A DNA stretch of 64,000 nt from an uncultured Spirochaetaceae bacterium. Lineage in GTDB: Bacteria; Spirochaetota; Spirochaetia; Sphaerochaetales; Sphaerochaetaceae. Of the stretch, positions 57,697 through 64,000 are shown in pieces. Numbering within the stretch: position 1 is the first letter of the stretch; each line of letters begins with the position of its first letter. The position numbers were made by a program, and so were the translations under genes. The notes beneath the pieces were generated by a model. The model was not told the DNA's origin and made no database searches. It was given only the letters and a program-made list of their open reading frames with translations. The stretch lies in NCBI GenBank assembly GCA_944389075.1, contig CALXLA010000034.1, forward strand, positions 1-64,000, read 5' to 3'.

Positions 57697-59224
57697 TATC
57701 AGAAACAAAGCAGATATAGACACATCCCTTCCGCTCATCTCGATAGTCGGAAGGCCTAATGTAGGGAAGTCTACGCTCTTCAATAGGCTTATTGGCAAAA
57801 GGCGCGCCATAACGGATCCTACTCCTGGAGTCACCCGCGACCCGATTCCGGAAAGATGGCTTCTGGGAAACAATCCCGTGACGCTTGTCGATTCAGGAGG
57901 TGTGAAGCTTGATAAGGAGGGCATCGACTATGCAGTGAGCGATAAGTCTCTCTCACTCCTTCCTGTCAGCGATGCGATCATCTTCCTGATGGACTGCATG
58001 GAAGTGACAAGGGAAGACCAGATGCTTATCGAAGAGCTCAGACCTTATGCTGATAAGGTGGTGCTTGCGGTGAATAAGGTGGATGACCCGAGACGTGATG
58101 ACCTTGTCTGGAATTATTTCTCATATGGCTATCAGCGTGTCGTAGGCATATCCGCAGCCCATGGGCTTGGAATCGAGGAACTTGAGGATTCGCTTCTCGG
58201 GATGCTTGATCTTGAGAGGACCGAGGAGATTCCGGATGAGCCGGAAACCATAAAGCTCGCAATACTCGGCAAACCTAATACAGGAAAGAGCACGCTTACC
58301 AATCTCCTTACAGGCCGTGATATCTCGATCGTCTCTCCGATTGCAGGGACGACCCGCGATGTGATGAGAGGCACATTCATCTACAGGAATACCGAATACA
58401 CAGTCCTCGATACAGCTGGGATAAGGCGCAAGAGCAAAGTCGAGGAAGATGTTGAATACTATTCAGTGAACAGAGCCATCAAGACAATCGATGAGGCTGA
58501 TATCGTATTCCTGATGATGGATGTCACTGAAGGTCTCTCGGATCAGGATAAGAAGATAGCCAATCTCATTGTCAGAAGAGGAAAGGGAATCATCCTCGTC
58601 ATGAACAAGACCGACCTTCTGAAGGGAATCCCAAATGAGATGGAGGCGATAAAGGACAGGGTACGGTTCCTTTTCCCGATTCTCTCGTTTGCGCCTGTAA
58701 TGCCTATATCCGCGCTCAATGGAACAGATATCGGAAAGCTTCTTGATATGGCATGGAGCGTCTGGCGCCAGCTCCAGAAAAGAGTCGATACATCAACCCT
58801 GAATACTGCTCTTGCGAAGTGGACTGCTGATAATGAGCCTCCACGCGGGGCACAGGGCCATTATAAGGTGCTTTATGGGACTCAGGTATCGGCAGCTCCT
58901 GTAAGATTCCTCTTTTTCGTGAACAGGGTCCATGGCTTCCCAGAGCCTTATGTGTCATATCTCAAGAACATGATCCGCAGGGACCTTGGATTCACATCTG
59001 TTCCTGTCGAGATATCACTGAGGGAGAGAAGACGCAATCCAAGTCTTAATGAGAAGGGACCTGCGAAGACCGAGCAGGAGATCCAGAAGGTAATGAAGGC
59101 TTCTGTTTCTTCCAGAAAGGCATCGGGAGGCACGGCCCGCAAACCTGGTGGAAAGGCCCGTATGGGAAAGGCCCGCGAGCGTGCTGAGAAGATCGTTCGC
59201 AATCAGAAGCAGAAGAGACGATAG
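57683..59224 (+). CDS. der: ribosome-associated GTPase Der (EngA)
   Basis: Der is a double-GTPase needed for 50S maturation. The 513 residues contain G domain 1 with GRPNVGKS (23-30), G domain 2 with GKPNTGKS (about 196-203), NKVD and NKTD base-recognition motifs, and a C-terminal KH-like domain. A basic tail of about 40 residues, rich in Lys, Arg and Gly, extends beyond. The start overlaps ptsI by 14 bases, and the HAD gene follows after one base. Confidence 0.97.
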   Translation: MEKLDIRNKADIDTSLPLISIVGRPNVGKSTLFNRLIGKRRAITDPTPGVTRDPIPERWLLGNNPVTLVDSGGVKLDKEGIDYAVSDKSLSLLPVSDAIIFLMDCMEVTREDQMLIEELRPYADKVVLAVNKVDDPRRDDLVWNYFSYGYQRVVGISAAHGLGIEELEDSLLGMLDLERTEEIPDEPETIKLAILGKPNTGKSTLTNLLTGRDISIVSPIAGTTRDVMRGTFIYRNTEYTVLDTAGIRRKSKVEEDVEYYSVNRAIKTIDEADIVFLMMDVTEGLSDQDKKIANLIVRRGKGIILVMNKTDLLKGIPNEMEAIKDRVRFLFPILSFAPVMPISALNGTDIGKLLDMAWSVWRQLQKRVDTSTLNTALAKWTADNEPPRGAQGHYKVLYGTQVSAAPVRFLFFVNRVHGFPEPYVSYLKNMIRRDLGFTSVPVEISLRERRRNPSLNEKGPAKTEQEIQKVMKASVSSRKASGGTARKPGGKARMGKARERAEKIVRNQKQKRR

Positions 59225-59225
59225 C

Positions 59226-59909
59226 ATGGGACTTGCAGAAGAGTGGGGTATTAAGGCAATAGCTTTTGATATCGATGGGACTCTTTATCCGAAGAGGCAG
59301 ATGCTGTTCCGTCTCTTTCTTTCATCACTGCCATGCATTCCTTTTGCATTGCGCTATAATACAGTAAGGCAACGTATCCGCAAGGAAGATGGCACAGGTG
59401 GAGCAGGAGGATCTTTTCAGGATCTGAGGCGACGTGAGTGCCTGATGATGTATGGCACGGCGGACAAGCTTGATGCATTCATCCGTAAAGAGGACAGATT
59501 CTTCCGTAGAAGATGGGAGAAGAGCTTTTCATCTATAAGGGCCTATCCTTTCATGGCGGAGGCCCTTAAGGCTGCCAGCGGCAGATATAAGCTTGCGATC
59601 CTTTCTGATTTCCCTCTTGGATGCAAGCTCGATGCGCTTGGGATCTCTGGTCTTTTCTGTTTTGAGGCATCATCCGAGGAGTTCGGCGCCCTGAAGCCAT
59701 CAGGAATCCCTTTCCGCGCGATGCTTGATGCCCTGGGCCTGCAGCCTGAAGAGGTTCTTTATGTCGGAGACTCAGAGTCCAAGGATATAAGAGGTGCTTC
59801 TGCCGCGGGAATGCGCTCTGCGCTTATTTCTACTTCCTGTGGTAAGATGTATAGTAGAGCTGACTTTATATTCTCCTCCTGGAAGGAGTTCATCGATAAG
59901 GTTCTATAG
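59226..59909 (+). CDS. HAD superfamily hydrolase
   Basis: This 227-residue phosphatase-like protein has motif I DIDGT (nucleophile Asp15, acid Asp17), motif II LSDF, a Lys in GALKPSG (motif III) and motif IV GDSESKD. It resembles haloacid dehalogenase-like phosphatases; the substrate is unknown. The ATG at 59226 follows the der stop by one base, and no separate promoter is seen. It is probably co-transcribed with der and the coiled-coil gene. Confidence 0.85.
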   Translation: MGLAEEWGIKAIAFDIDGTLYPKRQMLFRLFLSSLPCIPFALRYNTVRQRIRKEDGTGGAGGSFQDLRRRECLMMYGTADKLDAFIRKEDRFFRRRWEKSFSSIRAYPFMAEALKAASGRYKLAILSDFPLGCKLDALGISGLFCFEASSEEFGALKPSGIPFRAMLDALGLQPEEVLYVGDSESKDIRGASAAGMRSALISTSCGKMYSRADFIFSSWKEFIDKVL

Positions 59910-59920
59910 AGGTAGCTGCA

Positions 59921-61723
59921 ATGCAAGGGAGTTCGCTTACAATTGTTCTGGTAATCGCTATTTCGGTTATGATCAATCTGATTCTGACATTGATCATCAG
60001 GAGAAAGGATAAATCCCAGAAGACAATCAAGAATATAAACAACCAGATACAGACATTCAGGAGCGATGTCACGACTCTTTCGGAACGTATCCGCGCTCTT
60101 GGGCAGGAGACCCTGCAGAATGTCGATGCGAAGGCCTCTGTCGTCCGTGATATGCTTGAGAAGGTCGAAGATGAACTTTCATCGCTTTCGGAGCACAGCC
60201 AGGATCTCTCTGCGCTTCAGTCTGTCTGCATAAGCTACAAGAATGCACTCGATAAGCTCCGTATCGCGACAGATCAGGCAGAAGCCAGGATCAGGGCTGT
60301 CCAGGAAGAAGTCGAGAAGGCAGAGAGCGTGAATGATTTCATCCGCGCTTTCCAGAGTGATGCAGAAGCGCTGACCGGACAGCTTGGCACATTGCGCGAT
60401 GAGTATACCCGCCTTGTTTCTTCTACGGAAGAAAGCCTGCGGCAGGCTGCTGAAAGCCAGAAGAATGAGAATCAGGATATGCTTCAGGAGTTCGCGGTAT
60501 CCCTTGAGAACTTCAAGAGCAGATTCTCTGAGTTCGCGGCGTCCGAACGTGAAGCCCTTGAGGCATGTTACCAGGAGAACTCACTGAAGGCCGCAGAAGC
60601 AACCGAAGCTGCAGAAGAGCAGAGGAACAGCATACTTAAGGCTATTGAGGATGGCCGTGCAGAACTTGAGAATTACAGGAACTCGATTGATACAGCTGCC
60701 GCAGATACGAGAGAGGCCGTGGAATCTCTTGATGCCAAGGCAGCATCTGTCATAGAGGATGTCCAGAAGACTGTGGAGGATGAGAAGAATATCCTTACGA
60801 CCCATGCGGAGGATTGCATGAGGCTTCTTTCCGATAAAGCTGACAGCGTCACGGAATCTGTCGCCAGATCCGTACAGGAGGCTGCTGATTCAATGGAGAG
60901 GGAAAAGGCTGCTCTTGCTGAATCCAGCACGAAGCTTCTTGATGAGAATAAGGCTGCCATTGCTGCGGAGCTCTCATCTGTCGATTCATCCGTGGCCGAT
61001 GAGAAGCAGAAGCTTGAGAATATCATTGCGGAAGCTGAAGCTGATGCTGCCAGAGCCGCAGAGTCCATAAGGGCAGTATCCTCAGAAAGCCTTGAGACGA
61101 TTGAGGGAGCACGCAGGGGCCTTGATGATGCGAGGGATGCATTCATTTCCTCAGCTTCCGAGTTCTTCCGCTCCGAGTATGAGAAGCTCCTGTCTTCTGT
61201 CAAGGAAAGCTATGATGGAATCAGGATTGATGCTGAAGCAATGTTTGAGAAAGTAGCCGGTACCCTTCTTGAGACAAGGGAGACTATCTCCATACTTTCC
61301 GAAGGTGAGACCGAGAAGATCGCGGATATCGTAGAGCGCCTTGAGAGCCTCAGCGGCAAGATAAAGAGCTCAGAGTCGCAGCTCACAGCCCTTCAGGAGA
61401 AGATAACCGCCACAAAGGAGGAGATCTTCAATGCGCAACAGGAGAGAGGACGCCTGAGCAATGATATAGACCAGCATCAGAAGACGCTGCAGGATATGGA
61501 GCAGCAGCTTTCGGACTGCAGACGGGAGATGGATGAGAAGAAAGCCGAGATTGTCCGTCTGAAAGTCGAACGTGATAAGATCAGCAGGACATTGCAGGAT
61601 AAGGAAGACAAAGCGCCTGATGAGAAGAAGAGCAGATTCCAGGACATGATCCAGGAATTCCCCGAGGATATCTTCACAGGAGCTGTTGAGGATGTCGACC
61701 TCTCTGATGAGGAGAACAGCTGA
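59921..61723 (+). CDS. membrane-anchored long coiled-coil protein
   Basis: This 600-residue protein has one N-terminal membrane helix (residues about 7-26), then a basic RRKDKSQK stretch and almost continuous heptad-rich, Glu/Ala/Ser-rich sequence to about 575. It has few aromatics. The layout matches the spirochaete coiled-coil family (named SpiroCoCo in some annotations) of unknown role; cytoskeletal or envelope-scaffold functions are plausible. It sits between the HAD gene and grpE. RmuC has a similar helix-plus-coil layout but has its own nuclease-like domain. Confidence 0.72.
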   Translation: MQGSSLTIVLVIAISVMINLILTLIIRRKDKSQKTIKNINNQIQTFRSDVTTLSERIRALGQETLQNVDAKASVVRDMLEKVEDELSSLSEHSQDLSALQSVCISYKNALDKLRIATDQAEARIRAVQEEVEKAESVNDFIRAFQSDAEALTGQLGTLRDEYTRLVSSTEESLRQAAESQKNENQDMLQEFAVSLENFKSRFSEFAASEREALEACYQENSLKAAEATEAAEEQRNSILKAIEDGRAELENYRNSIDTAAADTREAVESLDAKAASVIEDVQKTVEDEKNILTTHAEDCMRLLSDKADSVTESVARSVQEAADSMEREKAALAESSTKLLDENKAAIAAELSSVDSSVADEKQKLENIIAEAEADAARAAESIRAVSSESLETIEGARRGLDDARDAFISSASEFFRSEYEKLLSSVKESYDGIRIDAEAMFEKVAGTLLETRETISILSEGETEKIADIVERLESLSGKIKSSESQLTALQEKITATKEEIFNAQQERGRLSNDIDQHQKTLQDMEQQLSDCRREMDEKKAEIVRLKVERDKISRTLQDKEDKAPDEKKSRFQDMIQEFPEDIFTGAVEDVDLSDEENS

Positions 61724-61730
61724 GCGTGGT

Positions 61731-61758
61731 TTGACGCTGCCTATTATCCTGATTATCT
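61731..61758 (+). promoter_or_regulatory. grpE-dnaK promoter
   Basis: TTGACG (61731-61736) and TTATCT (61753-61758) with a 16-base spacer. The predicted start near 61765 places the hairpin GTGCCCG-ATAG-CGGGCAC (61766-61783) at the extreme 5' end of the mRNA. No CIRCE element is seen. Confidence 0.45.
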
Positions 61759-61765
61759 TCAGTAT

Positions 61766-61783
61766 GTGCCCGATAGCGGGCAC
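61766..61783 (+). other. hairpin at the 5' end of the grpE message
   Basis: The stem has seven perfect base pairs and an ATAG loop, is GC-rich, and is not followed by a T run. It could stabilise the heat-shock mRNA or act as a weak terminator for the upstream unit. Confidence 0.55.
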
Positions 61784-61830
61784 TGCTTATTGTGATAATG
61801 AAAAGAAAAAACAGCAAAGGCAGGATAAGA

Positions 61831-62406
61831 ATGTCAGAAGAAGAAAAGAAAGAAGTAGCTGAAGAGATCCCCGTCGAAGAGAATCAGCAGGAAGCAAAGG
61901 CCGCAGAAGATGATGCGCCTTCTGCGGAAGAGCTGCTTAATGCACGTGTCAAGGAGCTTGAGGAAGAGCTTGCTTCCGTGAAGGATAAGGCTCTCAGGGA
62001 TGCTGCAGATACCGAGAATTACCGCAAGAGGCTTCGCCAGGAAAAGGAGAATGCCGTCAAGTATGCAAATGAGTCGATTATCAGGGATCTGCTTGATCCG
62101 CTGGATAATTTCTCCAGGGCAATCGAGGCATCTGAAAAGACGAATGATTTCGAAACTATGAAGCAGGGCGTCGTCATGGTCCAGGACCAGCTGGTCAACA
62201 TACTCAGACGCAACTGGGGACTTGAGCAGTTCTCCCCGGAGGGAATGCCTTTCGATCCGGCAAAGATGGAGGCATGCATGATGCAGGAAAGTCCTGATGT
62301 GGATACTGAGACAGTTTCCCAGGTTTTCATGAAGGGCTACATCCTGAATGGGAAAGTCATCAGGCCTGCAAAAGTCGTTGTCGTAAAACCGAAGAAGGAT
62401 AATTGA
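61831..62406 (+). CDS. grpE: nucleotide exchange factor GrpE
   Basis: GrpE releases ADP from DnaK. The 191 residues comprise an acidic N-terminus, a long helix (LKELEEELASVKDK-like register, about 35-75), DPLDNFSRAIEAS, and the C-terminal wing ending RPAKVVVVKPKKDN. The ATG at 61831 has CAGGA upstream and gives the usual MSEEE start; earlier in-frame GTG/ATG codons add a basic tail that is unlikely. dnaK follows after 80 bases. Confidence 0.95.
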   Translation: MSEEEKKEVAEEIPVEENQQEAKAAEDDAPSAEELLNARVKELEEELASVKDKALRDAADTENYRKRLRQEKENAVKYANESIIRDLLDPLDNFSRAIEASEKTNDFETMKQGVVMVQDQLVNILRRNWGLEQFSPEGMPFDPAKMEACMMQESPDVDTETVSQVFMKGYILNGKVIRPAKVVVVKPKKDN

Positions 62407-62486
62407 CGATTTAGCCTGGCTTTATTATTTTCCGTTTGATGGGCAGAGGCCCGTCCTGAAACAGAATAACAACATGGAGAGATAAA

Positions 62487-64000
62487 ATGGGAAAGATAAT
62501 AGGTATAGACCTTGGAACTACAAACAGCTGCGTTGCCGTGATGGAAGGCAGCGAGCCGGTCGTAATCGCAAATAGCGAAGGCGACAGGACAACTCCATCT
62601 GTAGTTGGATTCACGGAGTCCGACCGCCTTGTAGGAAAGCCTGCAAAGAACCAGATGGTTACCAATCCGCAGAATACTGTCTATTCAATCAAGAGATTCA
62701 TGGGCAGGAAGTACCACGAGGTTTCTGAAGAGATCTCGATGGTTCCATACAATGTCATAGCCGGTGCTGGTGATGAGATCAAGGTTGACATCAGAGGCAA
62801 GCAGTATTCTCCTCAGGAGATTTCCGCAATCATCCTTCAGAAGATGAAGAAGACAGCGGAAGATTATCTTGGAGAGCCAGTCACAGAGGCTGTCATCACA
62901 GTTCCTGCATACTTCAATGACGCACAGCGTCAGGCTACAAAGGATGCGGGCAGAATCGCAGGCCTTGATGTGAAGAGAATCGTCAATGAGCCGACAGCTG
63001 CAGCTCTCGCTTATGGCTTCGGCAAGGACAAGAGCGACAAGGAAGAGACTATTGCTGTTTATGACTTCGGTGGCGGTACATTCGATATCTCGATTCTTGA
63101 GCTCGGCGATGGTGTCTTCGAGGTAAAGTCGACAAACGGCGATACACACCTCGGTGGAGATAACATCGACCAGTGCCTCATCGACTGGATGGTCGCTGAC
63201 TTCAAGGCAAAGAACGGAATCGACCTTTCAAAGGATACGATGGCTCTTCAGAGACTGAAGGAAGCAGCAGAGCAGGCCAAGATCGTACTTTCGTCTTCAA
63301 CGAATACTACTATCAACCTTCCATTCATCACAGCAAACGCGAATGGTCCGCTTCATCTTCAGATGGATCTCTCAAGAGCGAAGTTCGAGCAGATGATCGC
63401 TCCGCTCGTAGAGAGGACGAAGGTACCATGTCTCAACGCTCTCAGAGATGCAGGAATCAATGCATCGGATGTCGATGAAGTCATCCTCGTCGGCGGTTCA
63501 TCGAGAATTCCTTGCGTACAGGAACTTGTAAAGGAGCTGTTTGGCAAGGAGCCGCATAAGGGCGTGAACCCTGATGAGGTCGTTGCAGTCGGTGCATCAA
63601 TCCAGGGTGGTATCCTCAAGGGTGATGTAAAGGATGTTCTTCTCCTTGATGTCACACCGCTTTCTCTTGGTATTGAGACACTCGGCGGCGTCTGCACGAA
63701 GCTCATTGAGAGGAATACCACTATTCCTACAAGGAAGAGCCAGATCTTCTCGACAGCAGCTGATGGACAGACAGCAGTATCCATCCATGTCCTTCAGGGC
63801 GAAAGGGAGCTTGCTTCCCAGAACAGGACTCTCGGGACATTCAATCTCGAAGGGATCGCCCCTGCTCCTCGTGGAGTACCTCAGATCGAGGTCACATTCG
63901 ATATCGATGCCAATGGTATCGTCCATGTATCCGCAAAGGATCTCGGCACTGGAAAGGAGCAGAAGATCAGGATCGAATCCTCCTCAGGTCTTTCCGAGCA
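62487..64000 (+). CDS. dnaK: chaperone DnaK (Hsp70), truncated by window end
   Basis: The ATPase domain starts [14 protein letters not shown] and includes [29 protein letters not shown] and LVGGSSRIP. The substrate-binding domain begins near residue 390 ([16 protein letters not shown]). About 504 codons are present; the C-terminal lid lies beyond the window. GGAGA precedes the ATG. It works with GrpE next to it and with ClpB at 18.4 kb. Confidence 0.98.
   Translation, partial: MGKIIGIDLGTTNSCVAVMEGSEPVVIANSEGDRTTPSVVGFTESDRLVGKPAKNQMVTNPQNTVYSIKRFMGRKYHEVSEEISMVPYNVIAGAGDEIKVDIRGKQYSPQEISAIILQKMKKTAEDYLGEPVTEAVITVPAYFNDAQRQATKDAGRIAGLDVKRIVNEPTAAALAYGFGKDKSDKEETIAVYDFGGGTFDISILELGDGVFEVKSTNGDTHLGGDNIDQCLIDWMVADFKAKNGIDLSKDTMALQRLKEAAEQAKIVLSSSTNTTINLPFITANANGPLHLQMDLSRAKFEQMIAPLVERTKVPCLNALRDAGINASDVDEVILVGGSSRIPCVQELVKELFGKEPHKGVNPDEVVAVGASIQGGILKGDVKDVLLLDVTPLSLGIETLGGVCTKLIERNTTIPTRKSQIFSTAADGQTAVSIHVLQGERELASQNRTLGTFNLEGIAPAPRGVPQIEVTFDIDANGIVHVSAKDLGTGKEQKIRIESSSGLSE

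Noticed and set aside
61724-61830. CIRCE (HrcA operator) before grpE
   Set aside because: No TTAGCACTC/GAGTGCTAA inverted repeat is present here or before clpB; only the short GTGCCCG hairpin.

Overview
The window looks like the chromosome of a spirochaete, most likely a Sphaerochaeta-like member of the Spirochaetota. The support is gene order and gene content. tuf opens the S10 cluster, fusA is absent after rpsL-rpsG, adk/map/infA are absent between secY and rpmJ, rpsD is absent before rpoA, and a long membrane-anchored coiled-coil protein precedes grpE-dnaK. Base composition is moderate, and most genes carry strong AGGAG-type ribosome binding sites. TGA is an ordinary stop. No phage, insertion sequence, plasmid or CRISPR array is visible.

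1-8.6 kb is accessory and metabolic. It holds two tandem 5S rRNA genes, a low-molecular-weight phosphatase, uronate isomerase kduI, the methionine importer genes metN-metI, a KamA-type radical-SAM aminomutase with an altered substrate pocket, and metQ. metQ is preceded by a methionine-rich 20-codon leader ORF that I consider the best candidate for an undescribed regulatory system here. Next come a response regulator and an outer-membrane porin, each broken by one frameshift, and a decayed helix-turn-helix gene.

8.6-25.9 kb carries a reverse-strand iron/phosphonate-type ABC importer, rmuC, argF and a MATE exporter. A small regulatory island around tRNA-Arg follows, with a ribbon-helix-helix protein, a 26-residue hydrophobic peptide, and divergent XRE and TetR regulators. 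The stretch ends with clpB, the overlapping reverse operon glgP-yoaK-mobA, and an AEC carrier.

26-53.5 kb is the information-processing core: tRNA-Thr, rpmG, tRNA-Trp, secE, nusG, rplKAJL, rpoBC, rpsLG, then tuf and the fused S10-spc-alpha ribosomal protein array through rplQ. Several structured leaders and intercistronic hairpins (before rplK, between rplL and rpoB, before rpsL, before tuf, between tuf and rpsJ) mark probable control or processing points.

53.5-64 kb continues with rny (RNase Y), a YmdB-like phosphodiesterase, ptsI, der, a HAD hydrolase, the coiled-coil protein, grpE and dnaK, which runs off the window end.

A recurrent pattern is a set of genes whose -10 box lies only 6-8 bases before the ATG and which lack a Shine-Dalgarno sequence: the phosphatase, response regulator, XRE, TetR, a 111-residue hypothetical, ptsI and perhaps rmuC. 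They are therefore predicted to be leaderless, in contrast to the strongly SD-led neighbours.
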